From the NCBI RefSeq assembly GCF_017744445.1, contig NZ_JAGIBH010000006.1, positions 312,536 to 376,535 of the forward strand: a stretch of 64,000 bases of DNA, written 5' to 3'. This stretch comes from Caulobacter sp. Its GTDB lineage: Bacteria > Pseudomonadota > Alphaproteobacteria > Caulobacterales > Caulobacteraceae. Shown piece after piece: positions 25,832 through 38,262 of the stretch. Within the stretch, counting starts at the first letter, position 1. Every line of letters starts with the position of its first letter. The position numbers and the translations under genes were made by a program. Under the pieces are notes generated by a model. The model was not told where the DNA came from. It worked only from the letters and a program-made list of their open reading frames with translations, and searched no databases.

Positions 25832-28699
25832 TTGGCCGTGATTTCGTTCGATTCGAACATTCTGCTCAGCTACTATCAGGCCCGCGCGGGCGTGACGGGT
25901 GCTGCCGCGTCTGCGACGACGACGAGTTCCTCGAATTCCAAGGTCGTGGTGCCCAAGGCGCCGTGGCTGTCCGACGCCGCCCCGGCCAGCGAACTGGTCC
26001 GCTCGGCGCTGAACGGTCGCAAGCTGGTCGACGAAGGCGCCAACACCTCGGCGCTGAAGGGCGTCAGCCCCGACTACAAGAAGCTGTTCGCCACCTATCA
26101 GGCCCTCAACACCCTGTCGGCCCTGGCGTCCCGCGCCGGCGAGAAGGGCGTGACGGATGGCGAGATGACCAAGCTGCAGACGACCCTGACCAAGGGCCTG
26201 GGCGAGATCAGCAGCTATGTTCAAGGTCTCTCGCTGGATCAGCTGCGCCTGACGACGGGCCAGGTGATGACCAGCGACAAGTCGACCGTGGGCGTGCCCA
26301 AGGCGACCTATTCCTACACCACCGACACGCTCTACAGCGGCCAGGTCGACGACGAGGTGCCCAAGTTCCAGGGCGACGTCTCGTTCAGCGTCGCGGTGAA
26401 GAGCTTCGGCGTCACCACCAACGTGACCATGGATCTGTCCGAGATGGGCTCCAAGCCCCGGACCATGTCCAACGTCGTCAGCTACATGAACGACAAGCTG
26501 AAGACGGCCGGCTTCAACACCAGCTTCTCGGTGCAGCGGACGGCGGGCCAGGAGCGCACCGTCCAGGTCAACGGCAAGCCCGTGACCCTGCCGGCGACCG
26601 GCGACGACTTCGCCCTGAAGGTCAATGGCGACTCGGTCGAGCAACTGACCTTCAGCGCCCCGACCGCCGCGCCGGCTGTCTATGTGACGACCAAGGCCGG
26701 CAATCCCGATCCGGACAAGAATTCGCTGACCGACGACGGGGTCTATGAAACGACCCTGACCAAGTACAGCGCCGCGGGGACCAATGGCGGCGCCAACGCC
26801 GGCGCGCCCGGCGGCAAGGTCTTCACCGAGACCTTGCAGGGCACGATCAACACCGTTCGCAAGTCGGTGACCGGGGCCGACGGCTCGGTCTACATGCTGG
26901 CCGACGTCGACACGGCGGTCGATGGCAAGACCGACATCAACGGCCAGGTCATCAAGGGCGAAAGCGACGTCGCGCTGCTGAAGTACGACAGCGCCGGCCA
27001 CCTCCTGTACGCCCGCACCCTGGGCGCGACCGACGAGGCCAACGGCCTGTCCCTGGCCGTCGCCGACGACGGCAGCGTCGCCGTGGCCGGCTCGGTCAGC
27101 GGCCGCCTGCAAGGCGCGGTCAACGGCCCGATCAACAACGGCGACAGCTCGACCACTACCGACAGCTTCGTCACCCGCTACGACGCCAAGGGCGACGAGC
27201 AGTGGACGGTGCGCCGCGGCGGCTTGCAGGAAGACGAAGCCACGGCGCTGGCCTTCGGCTCGGACGGCGTCCTCTATGTCGGCGGCCGGGCCAAGTCGGA
27301 CCTGCCGGGCAGCACGGGCACGGACCCTAGCGGCGGCTACGACGCCTATCTGTCGGCCTTCGCCACCGACGCCCAGGGCCAGCCCAAGGCGCTGTTCACC
27401 CAGAAGTTCGGCACGGCCGAGAACGACAGCGTCTCGGACATCGTCGTCAACGGCTCGCAGGTCATCGTCGGCTCGAAAGAGAACGGCGAGGCGATGCTGC
27501 GCAGCTTCGACATCACGCCCAACGTCGTGACCGAGAACGTCACCAAGCTGGACCAGTACGGCGCTTACCAGACCGTGCCGGTGACCTACACCAAGACCGC
27601 CAACGTCACCGCCGGCGCGATCCGCGACCTGGGCACGCTGAAGGGCGGCGACCTGGTCGGGCTGAAGATCGACGGCGGCCAGCTGTATGTCGGCGGCTCC
27701 ACGGCCAATGGCGGGATGTCGATCGGCGGCGCGAACTCGGCTTCGGGCGGCATGGACGCCTTTGTCGGCCGCGTCTCGCTGGACCTGTCCGACACCAGCG
27801 CCGACGCGCTGACCTACTACGGCGGGACGGGCGACGACACGGTCACCGGCTTCGACGTCAAGAACGGCACGGCCTGGGTGGTCGGCTCGGCCGGCGCCAA
27901 CCTTGATGGCCAGGCGACCGTCGGCAGTAAGGACGGCTATGTCGCCCAGCTGAACGTCGGCACGGGCGCGGTCGACTGGAGCCAGCGCCTGACCGGCAAG
28001 GATGGCTATGCCACTCCGACCTCGGTCTCGGCCTCGGCGTCGGGCGCCTCCAGCCTGGACCTGTTCGGCCTGCCCAGCGGCAAGATGGACTTCACCCAGT
28101 CCGACCGCATCGTCTCGGCGACGGCGGCGCGGGCTGGGGACACCTTCCAGATCCGCACGCGCGAGCGCGGGACCCTGACCTCGATCAAGATCGAGGCCAA
28201 CGACACGCTCGAGACCCTGGCCGACAAGGTCAAGAGGGCCTCGGGCTACCGCGCCAAGGTCGAGGTTGTGTCCAGCGGCAACAGCCGCGTGCTCAAGATC
28301 AGCCCGGCCTCGAACACCTCGACCATCGAGATCGTGGCCGGCAAGGGCGGCACCGACGTGCTGACTTCGCTGGGCCTGGCCGGCGGCGTGGTGCGCGCCA
28401 CCAAGACCGACGATGGCAAGACCGTCTCGGCCGATGGCAGCGGCCCGATGTACGGCCTGCAGCTGCCGCCCGAGCTGGATCTGACCACCGAGGCGGGGCG
28501 CAAGAACCTCAACACGGTGATCCAGCGGGCCATGTCGCAGATCCGCACCGCCTACCGCGAGGTCTCTGACGCGGCGATGGGCGTCAAGAGCGACACGGGC
28601 ACGGGCGCGGGCAAGACCGGCGGCACGGTGCCGGCCTATCTGACCGCCCAGATCTCGAACTATCAGGCCGCGTTGGATCGCCTGACGGGCGGCGGGTAA
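25832..28699 (+). CDS. flaEY: FlaEY-like flagellin assembly/regulatory protein with SBBP-type beta-propeller repeats
   Basis: Large protein directly downstream of fljJ/GNAT; repeats such as DGSVAVAGSVSGRLQG..DSFVTRYDAKGDEQW; start at 25832 (TTG) or 25838 (GTG). Confidence 0.75.
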   Translation: MAVISFDSNILLSYYQARAGVTGAAASATTTSSSNSKVVVPKAPWLSDAAPASELVRSALNGRKLVDEGANTSALKGVSPDYKKLFATYQALNTLSALASRAGEKGVTDGEMTKLQTTLTKGLGEISSYVQGLSLDQLRLTTGQVMTSDKSTVGVPKATYSYTTDTLYSGQVDDEVPKFQGDVSFSVAVKSFGVTTNVTMDLSEMGSKPRTMSNVVSYMNDKLKTAGFNTSFSVQRTAGQERTVQVNGKPVTLPATGDDFALKVNGDSVEQLTFSAPTAAPAVYVTTKAGNPDPDKNSLTDDGVYETTLTKYSAAGTNGGANAGAPGGKVFTETLQGTINTVRKSVTGADGSVYMLADVDTAVDGKTDINGQVIKGESDVALLKYDSAGHLLYARTLGATDEANGLSLAVADDGSVAVAGSVSGRLQGAVNGPINNGDSSTTTDSFVTRYDAKGDEQWTVRRGGLQEDEATALAFGSDGVLYVGGRAKSDLPGSTGTDPSGGYDAYLSAFATDAQGQPKALFTQKFGTAENDSVSDIVVNGSQVIVGSKENGEAMLRSFDITPNVVTENVTKLDQYGAYQTVPVTYTKTANVTAGAIRDLGTLKGGDLVGLKIDGGQLYVGGSTANGGMSIGGANSASGGMDAFVGRVSLDLSDTSADALTYYGGTGDDTVTGFDVKNGTAWVVGSAGANLDGQATVGSKDGYVAQLNVGTGAVDWSQRLTGKDGYATPTSVSASASGASSLDLFGLPSGKMDFTQSDRIVSATAARAGDTFQIRTRERGTLTSIKIEANDTLETLADKVKRASGYRAKVEVVSSGNSRVLKISPASNTSTIEIVAGKGGTDVLTSLGLAGGVVRATKTDDGKTVSADGSGPMYGLQLPPELDLTTEAGRKNLNTVIQRAMSQIRTAYREVSDAAMGVKSDTGTGAGKTGGTVPAYLTAQISNYQAALDRLTGGG

Positions 28700-28756
28700 C
28701 CCTTTTCCGAGGTCGCCGAGCTTGAAAGCGTCATCGACGCGTCGTAGCCAGTGGCC

Positions 28757-29440
28757 ATGGACTTTCTGAAAGATCGACGGATCATCATCGGCGGCGGCGC
28801 GACGCTCGCGCTGCTGGCTGGTCTGGGCATCGCCGTGGCCCTGATGTCGGGCCATGACAAGAAGCCCTCCGAAGAGCCGCCGGCCTCGCGCGCGGGCCTG
28901 ATCGTCGAGACCGGACGCGACGACGACGCCAAGCTGGACCCGGCGCGCCCGCTGCGCTGCTTCGTGGGCGGCAGTTTCGTCGGCGAGATCACCCTGGCCG
29001 AGTGCGCCAAGAAGAACGGTGTGGCCACCGGCGCCCTGGACGTGGGCGTCGACGAGACTGGCGCCCTGGCCGCCGCCGACCAGGCCGGCACCGTCCTGAC
29101 CCCGCTGCCGCCGACGCCTACCGTCGCCGCGCCGGCCGCGACCACGCCGTCGAACCCGGCGACGCCTTCGGTTCCGAACGCTTCGGCCAACACGCCGCTG
29201 GCCGCCTGCTGGCGCTATGCCGGCAACGAGTGGCGACGCCTCCCGGGCGACATCACCCTGAACGCCTGCGCCCAGCAGCTGTTCGGCGGACGTTGCGAGA
29301 AGACCGGCGGCGCCACCTATGGCCGCTGGGGCGAGGAAACGCTGCGCCTGGTGCCGGGCCGTGTTGAGATCTCGGCGGACAATCGCAGCTTCCACACCGC
29401 CTTCGACCAGGGCCCGAACTGCTCTATCCCGAACGGCTGA
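28757..29440 (+). CDS. Hypothetical membrane-anchored protein
   Basis: N-terminal TM segment; 227 aa. Confidence 0.65.
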   Translation: MDFLKDRRIIIGGGATLALLAGLGIAVALMSGHDKKPSEEPPASRAGLIVETGRDDDAKLDPARPLRCFVGGSFVGEITLAECAKKNGVATGALDVGVDETGALAAADQAGTVLTPLPPTPTVAAPAATTPSNPATPSVPNASANTPLAACWRYAGNEWRRLPGDITLNACAQQLFGGRCEKTGGATYGRWGEETLRLVPGRVEISADNRSFHTAFDQGPNCSIPNG

Positions 29441-29460
29441 TTGGTTTATAAGTGTAATCC

Positions 29461-29862
29461 ATGAGCAAGACCGTCCTCGCCGCCGCCGCCGTTCTGACCG
29501 TCGCCGCCTTCGGGCTTTCGGCCTGCGAGAAGCAGACGAAGGCGCCGTTCGAGCAGGGCGTCTGCTTCCAGGTGGCGACCAACAAGGACGGCACGCTGCG
29601 CTACAATCCGGTGGAGCGGAACGTTCCCCAGATGGAGCTGTGCGCCGCCGCGCTGGAGGGCATGCGCGTGCGCTTCGTGCGCATGGGCCAGTCCAACAGC
29701 AAGGGCATGATCGGGGCCTACCAGGGATCCTTCATCTTTATCGAGAAGGAAGGGATCTATGTCGGCCAGACCTATGAGGGCCCGCGCTTCATGTCGCTGG
29801 TCCGCACGGGCGACGGCCGCCTGGCCGTGCCGGGCGCCATTCGTCGCGAACCCGCCCAGTAA
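29461..29862 (+). CDS. Hypothetical lipoprotein
   Basis: MSKTVLAAAAVLTVAAFGLSACEK lipobox. Confidence 0.7.
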   Translation: MSKTVLAAAAVLTVAAFGLSACEKQTKAPFEQGVCFQVATNKDGTLRYNPVERNVPQMELCAAALEGMRVRFVRMGQSNSKGMIGAYQGSFIFIEKEGIYVGQTYEGPRFMSLVRTGDGRLAVPGAIRREPAQ

Positions 29863-29921
29863 GGCTTGATGGAAGAGGGCGGGGCGCTTCGTCCGTCCAC
29901 AGCCCTCTTTCCCGTCCACAA

Positions 29922-29936
29922 GAACGTTCCGGGAAC
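29922..29936. promoter_or_regulatory. LexA-type SOS box GAAC-GTTCCGG-GAAC
   Basis: Exact GAAC-N7-GAAC (alphaproteobacterial LexA consensus) upstream of ssb. Confidence 0.75.
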
Positions 29937-29952
29937 AAAACTTGCTTCCGGG

Positions 29953-29967
29953 CTAACGTCTCGTTAA
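29953..29967. promoter_or_regulatory. CtrA-like box CTAA-CGTCTCG-TTAA
   Basis: One mismatch to TTAA-N7-TTAA, 54 nt upstream of ssb ATG. Confidence 0.4.
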
Positions 29968-30021
29968 CGTCCGCTCTCAGATTCCGGCGCAAGGGTCGCC
30001 GGGCGAGAGCAAGGTCGTACG

Positions 30022-30531
30022 ATGGCGGGCAGCGTCAACAAGGTCATTCTGGTGGGCAATCTTGGGGCCGATCCCGAGATCCGCAGCCTGGGTTCGGGCG
30101 ACCGCGTCGCCAATCTGCGCATCGCGACGTCGGAGACCTGGCGCGACCGCAACAGCGGCGAGCGCAAGGAAAAGACCGAGTGGCACCGCGTCGTGATCTT
30201 TAACGACAACCTGGTGAAGGTCGCCGAGCAGTACCTGCGCAAGGGCTCGACCGTCTACATCGAGGGCGCCATCCAGACCCGCAAGTGGACCGACAACACC
30301 GGCGTCGAAAAGTACTCGACCGAGATCGTGCTGCAGAAGTTCCGTGGCGAACTGACCATGCTGGGCGGTCGCGGCGACAGCGCCGGCGCCTCGTCGGGCG
30401 GCGGTGACGAGTATGGCGGCGGCTACGGCGGCGGTGGCGGCAACTTCGGTGGCGGCGGCGGTCAGCGCAGCCAACCCAGCGGCCCGCGCGAGAGCTTCTC
30501 GGCCGACCTGGACGACGAGATCCCGTTCTAG
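30022..30531 (+). CDS. ssb: Single-stranded DNA-binding protein
   Basis: [40 protein letters not shown]; Gly-rich linker; DDEIPF tail. Confidence 0.98.
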   Translation: MAGSVNKVILVGNLGADPEIRSLGSGDRVANLRIATSETWRDRNSGERKEKTEWHRVVIFNDNLVKVAEQYLRKGSTVYIEGAIQTRKWTDNTGVEKYSTEIVLQKFRGELTMLGGRGDSAGASSGGGDEYGGGYGGGGGNFGGGGGQRSQPSGPRESFSADLDDEIPF

Positions 30532-30692
30532 AAAAACGGCTATTTCACCGAATGTGCGGATCGTCACAGTCCGATCCGCGCCTCGGTCTTAGACGAAATC
30601 GGTCTGCTTCTTGTGGGAGTCGGACCGGTGGGGACAGTGGAGAGCCCGGACGGCGGCCTTGAGCCAATGACGGAGAGCCCTCCACGGGGGCG

Positions 30693-30734
30693 ACGGCGAG
30701 CGGACCTCGGACGGTCCCTCGCCGTTTTCTTTTG
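30693..30734 (+). terminator. Rho-independent terminator after ssb
   Basis: ACGGCGAG..GGACC-loop-GGTCC..CTCGCCGT + TTTCTTTT. Confidence 0.8.
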
Positions 30735-30740
30735 TGGGCT

Positions 30741-31289
30741 CTAGCGGAGCAGGGCGGCCGGATCCGCCCACCGATATCGCACCGTATCGACCTCACGGCC
30801 GCCCGGCACAGTCTCTCGATACCGCGCGACCTCGGCCCCGCCCTTGCGGACATAGAAGCCCAGCGCCGCTTCGTTCGGCGCGTAGACCTCCAGATGCAAC
30901 GCTGCGCCGCCATGGTCCTGGATCAGCCAGCGCGCGGTCTCAGCCAACAGAGCCGAGCCCAGACCGCCGCTCTTGCGCTCGGGCGCGACGTGCAGGTTGT
31001 CGACCAGGCAGCCGACCTGCGGATTGATCCGGAACGAGGCATAGGCGAGCGCGATGGGTTCGGCGCCGTCCATGGCCGCCAGGATCAGGTCGGTCGCCGG
31101 ATCGAAAGTCTTGAACCGCGCTCGCCACGTCGCCCGCGAGACTTCGAAGAGCTCGTGATCCAGGAAGGCGTCGCCATAGAGGCCGCGATAGGCGATCTGG
31201 CGACTGCGGGTGTGCAGATCGGCGATCCTGTCCGCGTCGTTTTGGGACGTCTCCGTGGCGTGGCCGAGTCGGACGATGTGCGGATCCAT
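30741..31289 (-). CDS. GNAT family N-acetyltransferase
   Basis: NLHVAPERKSGGLGSALLAETARWLIQ; start MDPHIVRLG chosen within a longer ORF. Confidence 0.85.
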   Translation of the reverse strand: MDPHIVRLGHATETSQNDADRIADLHTRSRQIAYRGLYGDAFLDHELFEVSRATWRARFKTFDPATDLILAAMDGAEPIALAYASFRINPQVGCLVDNLHVAPERKSGGLGSALLAETARWLIQDHGGAALHLEVYAPNEAALGFYVRKGGAEVARYRETVPGGREVDTVRYRWADPAALLR

Positions 31290-31608
31290 GCACACATGGA
31301 AGCGTTTTGCGGTGCGAAGACAACCCGCCCCAATCGTCCGGTTCCGGCTCAAGTCGCGGGTTTGCGGCGCGGATGTCCGAAATCTGGCCAAGCCTGTCGG
31401 GCGGACAACGTTGTCATTGGAATTATTTGCCGAATTCTCATGTTAAGTCCCGGAACGCGAAGCGCCAGTGGACGCGTTCTTGGGCGAAGTGCTACTGAGA
31501 CGCCCGGATATTGCACTGCGGGATCACGACATAGCAGTGCTGTTCCAGGGCGAGACGACCTCCAAAGAGAGGCGCGGCCTTCTTCACTTACTCGCAGGGT
31601 GAGAACAA

Positions 31609-34296
<2,688 letters not shown>

Positions 34297-34303
34297 AACT
34301 CAG

Positions 34304-34340
34304 AGAGGGGCCTCGGACTGGACAGTCCGGGGCCCTTTCC
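34304..34340 (+). terminator. Terminator hairpin after ppdK
   Basis: GGGGCCTCGGACT-GGAC-AGTCCGGGGCCC + TTTCC. Confidence 0.75.
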
Positions 34341-34372
34341 CTATCCGGGGTCAGGTATCTCGGGGGAACTTC

Positions 34373-35032
34373 ATGGCCTATCTGCGCTGGCGCCGGTTCA
34401 CGGAACTGATGTCCCTGGACCGTCCGTGGCTGGGCGAGCTGTTCATGCGCAAGCGGAACAAGCCGATCGTCGCCGCGCCGGTCGAGAAGTGGGACGCCGA
34501 GTACCAGGACGGCGTCTATGACCGCCTGAACCGCTCGGACCAGCGCCACCATCACCGCCTGCTGGCCGCCGTGATCGCCGACCGCTGGCCCAATCCGCGC
34601 GTGCTGGAGATCGGGGCGGGCGAGGGCGTGTTCTACGAGGCCCTGCGCGCCCATCGGCCGGCGCGTTATGTCGGTGTCGACTTCTCCAAGCCCGCCATCG
34701 ATCGCGGCGAGACCCGCCTGGCGCCCGAGATCGCTATCGGCGAGGTCAAGATGCTGCTGGGCGACGGCCGCACCTTCGAGACCGACGAGACCTTCGACGT
34801 CGTGGTGTTCTCTGAATGCATCGAGCACCTGGGCGAGGTCGAAGACCTGGTCGCGCACTACGCCCCGAACCTGAAGCCCGGCGGCGCGGTCGGCCTGACC
34901 ATGTGGCTGGCGCTCAAGCCCCTGCGGCTGTGGCATCGCCTGAAGGCCATGGGCGAGGTGTTGGACGAGGCGGTGATCAACACCCCGTGGGGCGGCGGCT
35001 GGCTGATCGCGCTGGTGCGGCCCAAGGGCTGA
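34373..35032 (+). CDS. Class I SAM-dependent methyltransferase
   Basis: RVLEIGAGEGVFYEALRAH; FDVVVFSECIEHLGEVEDLV. Confidence 0.85.
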   Translation: MAYLRWRRFTELMSLDRPWLGELFMRKRNKPIVAAPVEKWDAEYQDGVYDRLNRSDQRHHHRLLAAVIADRWPNPRVLEIGAGEGVFYEALRAHRPARYVGVDFSKPAIDRGETRLAPEIAIGEVKMLLGDGRTFETDETFDVVVFSECIEHLGEVEDLVAHYAPNLKPGGAVGLTMWLALKPLRLWHRLKAMGEVLDEAVINTPWGGGWLIALVRPKG

Positions 35033-35120
35033 TCATCTGCATTATCCAATTTTCGATTTTGGCTAGACCAATTTTCGGCGCGCGCTATATCCGGAAGCAA
35101 GACTTCTGGGAGGAAGCACG

Positions 35121-35567
35121 ATGCTGGCGATCCTGGCCTTTGCCGCGAGTGTGGCGTCCGAACCGCTGACGCTGCCGACCGCGATCGACCTGGCCAAGGC
35201 CGCGATCGACGCCTGCGCCGCCAAGGGCGCGCATGTTTCCGCCGCCGTGGTCGACGCGAAGGGTAACCCGCTGGTCGTTCTGCGCGATGAGCAGAGCCCC
35301 AAGCCCCCGATCGCCGCGCCGCGCAAGGCCAACGCCGCCGTGGTCTTCGACCAGCCGGGCAGCGTCATGGAGCCGCGCGAGAAGAGCGACCCCGACTTCG
35401 CCGCCAAGATCAAGGCTGACCCCGACCACCTGAACCCGCACGCCGGCTCGCTGCCGCTGCATGTCGGGACGACCGTCGTCGGCGGGCTGGCGATCGCCGA
35501 CACCACGCACGAAGGCGCCGATGCCTGCGCTCGCGCGGCCCTGGCCAAGTTCCCGCAATTCCACTGA
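35121..35567 (+). CDS. GlcG/HbpS-like heme-binding family protein
   Basis: LAKAAIDACAAKGAHVSAAVVDAKGNPLVVLRDE. Confidence 0.8.
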   Translation: MLAILAFAASVASEPLTLPTAIDLAKAAIDACAAKGAHVSAAVVDAKGNPLVVLRDEQSPKPPIAAPRKANAAVVFDQPGSVMEPREKSDPDFAAKIKADPDHLNPHAGSLPLHVGTTVVGGLAIADTTHEGADACARAALAKFPQFH

Positions 35568-35577
35568 GGCGTTCCCG

Positions 35578-36492
35578 ATGATGAAGACCCTGGTCCTCGC
35601 TTCCGTCCTGGCCCTGTCGATGGGCGCTGCCAACGCGCAGGAACATGCGCCCGCCACGCCGCTGGCCAAGCCCGACGCCGAGGGCCAGAAGCCTCGCGCG
35701 GCCGTCACCCTGGCTCCGTACCGCTTCAACGACATCCTGTGGGAGAACGACCGCACCGCCCATCGGATCTACAGCCGCGACCTGGAGAAGGCCGAGCCGC
35801 CGTCCACCTCGGGCATCGACGCCTGGGGCAAGAGCGAGCGCTGGCCCTATATGGACCGCCAGCTGCGCACTGGCGACCAGCACGCCAACCACGGCGAGGG
35901 TCTGGACTTCTACGACGTCGGCACCGGCCGCGGCGCGGGCGGGCTGGGGATCTGGCAGGACAACAAGCTGTGGACCTCGCGCAACTGGGCCAATTGGAAG
36001 GTGCTCAAGAACGGGCCGGACGTCGCCTCGTTCAGCGTCGACTACGCGCCGTGGCCGGTCGATGTGGATCGCAAGGTCTGGGAGACGCGGACCTTCACCC
36101 TGCCGCTGGGCACCAACTTCACGCGGATGGTCTCGATCATCAGCTCCGACAAGCCGGGCCCGCTGGTGGTCGGCATCGGCATTTCCAAGCGCAAGCGCGC
36201 CAGCGGCAATGGCGTGTTCAGGAAGGACCTGGCGCCGGGTCGGGTGACGTTCTGGGAGCCGGCCGATCCTGAGAAAGGCTCGATGGCCATCGCCCTGATG
36301 GTGGATCCTGCCTCGGTCGTCGAGGTGCGCCAGGACTTCGACAACTACTTGGTCCTGATCAAGGTCGAGGCCGGCAAGCCGTTCGTCTACTATATGGGCG
36401 CGGCCTGGGATAAGGGCCTGGACTTCCATACGCCGGCCGAGTGGGACGCCTATGTCACGGCCCAGAAGCCGGATTTCGACCCCAAGCACTAG
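35578..36492 (+). CDS. DUF4861-family secreted protein
   Basis: Signal peptide; RFNDILWENDRTAHRIYSRDLEKAEPPSTSGIDAWGK. Confidence 0.8.
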   Translation: MMKTLVLASVLALSMGAANAQEHAPATPLAKPDAEGQKPRAAVTLAPYRFNDILWENDRTAHRIYSRDLEKAEPPSTSGIDAWGKSERWPYMDRQLRTGDQHANHGEGLDFYDVGTGRGAGGLGIWQDNKLWTSRNWANWKVLKNGPDVASFSVDYAPWPVDVDRKVWETRTFTLPLGTNFTRMVSIISSDKPGPLVVGIGISKRKRASGNGVFRKDLAPGRVTFWEPADPEKGSMAIALMVDPASVVEVRQDFDNYLVLIKVEAGKPFVYYMGAAWDKGLDFHTPAEWDAYVTAQKPDFDPKH

Positions 36493-36511
36493 AGTAACCC
36501 CAATCCCGTTT

Positions 36512-36622
36512 CCCCGGCGAAAGCCGGGGCCCAGATCCCACCCGCTGGGGCTGACGGGATAAAGGCTGAGTTTGTGGCGTTCACCCCAGCGCTCTTCCAG
36601 CTGGGTCCCGGCATTCGCCGGG
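36512..36622. repeat. REP-like paired palindromes between genes
   Basis: CCCCGGCGAAAGCCGGGG (36512-36529) and CCCGGCATTCGCCGGG (36607-36622). Confidence 0.7.
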
Positions 36623-36742
36623 AAGATCGGGTGAGGGGGATTTGAACGAAATCCGCCCCGAGGCTGGGAGGGAAGCCTCGGGGCGGTTCGTGGCCGTCCG
36701 CCTTGGGGGAGGGCGCGGACGGTCAGCTACGGCTGTTGGGGA

Positions 36743-37342
36743 TCAGCCGTGCAGCTTGATGGCGGTCTCGGCGACCTTGCGGCCCTGGTAGCGGGCGCCG
36801 ACCAGCTCGTTCTCGCTGGGCTGACGCGAGCCGTCGCCGCCGGCGATGGTGGTGGCTCCGTAGGGGCTGCCGCCGGTGACTTCATCCAGAGTCATCTGGC
36901 CGGCGTGGCCATAGTCCATGCCGACGATCACCATGCCGAAGTGCAGCAGGTTGGTGATGATCGAGAACAGGGTCGTCTCCTGACCGCCGTGCTGGGTGGC
37001 GGTCGAGGTGAAGGCCCCGCCGACCTTGCCGTGCAGCGCGCCACGGGCCCACAGGCCGCCGGCCTGATCCAGGAACGCGGCCATCTGCGAACTCATGCGG
37101 CCAAAGCGGGTGCCCGTGCCGACGATGATGGCGTCGTAGTCGGCCAGATCCGCGATGGCGGCGACCGGCGCGTCTTGATCCAGCTTGAAGTGGGCGTTCT
37201 TGGCCACCTCCAGCGGCGCGGTTTCCGGCACGCGCTTGATGTCGACCGTCGCGCCGGCTTCGCGGGCGCCTTCGGCCACGGCCTTGGCCATGGTCTCGAT
37301 ATGGCCGTAGGACGAGTAGTAGAGAACCAGAACCTTGGCCAT
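36743..37342 (-). CDS. wrbA: NAD(P)H:quinone oxidoreductase WrbA
   Basis: [50 protein letters not shown]. Confidence 0.95.
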   Translation of the reverse strand: MAKVLVLYYSSYGHIETMAKAVAEGAREAGATVDIKRVPETAPLEVAKNAHFKLDQDAPVAAIADLADYDAIIVGTGTRFGRMSSQMAAFLDQAGGLWARGALHGKVGGAFTSTATQHGGQETTLFSIITNLLHFGMVIVGMDYGHAGQMTLDEVTGGSPYGATTIAGGDGSRQPSENELVGARYQGRKVAETAIKLHG

Positions 37343-37415
37343 GACGGCCTCCTTGATGAATGTCGGGAAGGTCGGACGCGAGGCTAGGCTGGCCTCGCGT
37401 CCGTTTCTTGAACGC

Positions 37416-38120
37416 TTAGGATTGAGCTGCGTCGACGAAGACCAGCTCGGCGTCTTCCAAGGCGGTGATCGTGACCACGTCCTCGTCCTTGATGCCGGCG
37501 CCGTCGCGGGCGTCCAGCTTGACGCCGTTGACTTCGACGACCCCGACGGCCGGGACCAGGTAGCCGATGCGGTCCTTGCCCAGGGCGTAGGTGGTGCTCT
37601 CGCCGGCCTTCAGCGTGGCGCCCAGAACGCGGGCGTCGGTGCGGATCGGCAGGGCGTCGGCGTCATCGGCAAAGCCCGAAGCCAGAGTCACGAACTTGCC
37701 CGAGCGATCGCCCTTCGGGAACGGCTTGGCGCCCCACGAGGGAGCCGCGCCGAAAGTCTTGGGCTCGATCCAGATCTGGAAGATCCGGGTCGTTTCCGGC
37801 TCGAGATTGTACTCCGAGTGACGGATGCCCGTGCCCGCGCTCATCACCTGGACGTCGCCGGCCTCGGTGCGGCCCTTGTTGCCCAGGCTGTCCTGGTGGG
37901 TGATCGCGCCGTCGCGGACATAGGTGATGATCTCCATGTCGCTGTGCGGGTGCGGCGGGAAGCCGGTGTTCGGAGCGATCTCGTCGTCGTTCCAGACCCG
38001 CAGCGCGCCCCAGTTCATGTTGCTGGGATCGTAGTAGCTGGCGAACGAGAAGTGGTGCTTGGCCTTCAGCCAACCGTGGTCGGCGCCGCCAAGCTTGTCG
38101 AACGGTTTGCGGTCGATCAT
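37416..38120 (-). CDS. Pirin family protein (YhhW-like)
   Basis: [53 protein letters not shown]. Confidence 0.95.
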   Translation of the reverse strand: MIDRKPFDKLGGADHGWLKAKHHFSFASYYDPSNMNWGALRVWNDDEIAPNTGFPPHPHSDMEIITYVRDGAITHQDSLGNKGRTEAGDVQVMSAGTGIRHSEYNLEPETTRIFQIWIEPKTFGAAPSWGAKPFPKGDRSGKFVTLASGFADDADALPIRTDARVLGATLKAGESTTYALGKDRIGYLVPAVGVVEVNGVKLDARDGAGIKDEDVVTITALEDAELVFVDAAQS

Positions 38121-38262
38121 GGCTCTAACCTTTCTTTCCCTCTGGGCCTTGGCCCTCTGGTGCGCCGCCTCGGCGCGTCCTGTTGAGGAGAAGATAGGGG
38201 ATCTGTCGGGATCTGAAATGGAAACTGTTGAAACTCATTGTTTCCAAAACTAAGCTAAGGCG

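Noticed and set aside
25745-29395. 1216-aa ORF antisense to flaEY
   Set aside because: Compositionally biased (Gly/Arg/Ala/His-rich) frame typical of high-GC antisense shadow ORFs; the sense strand encodes a convincing protein.
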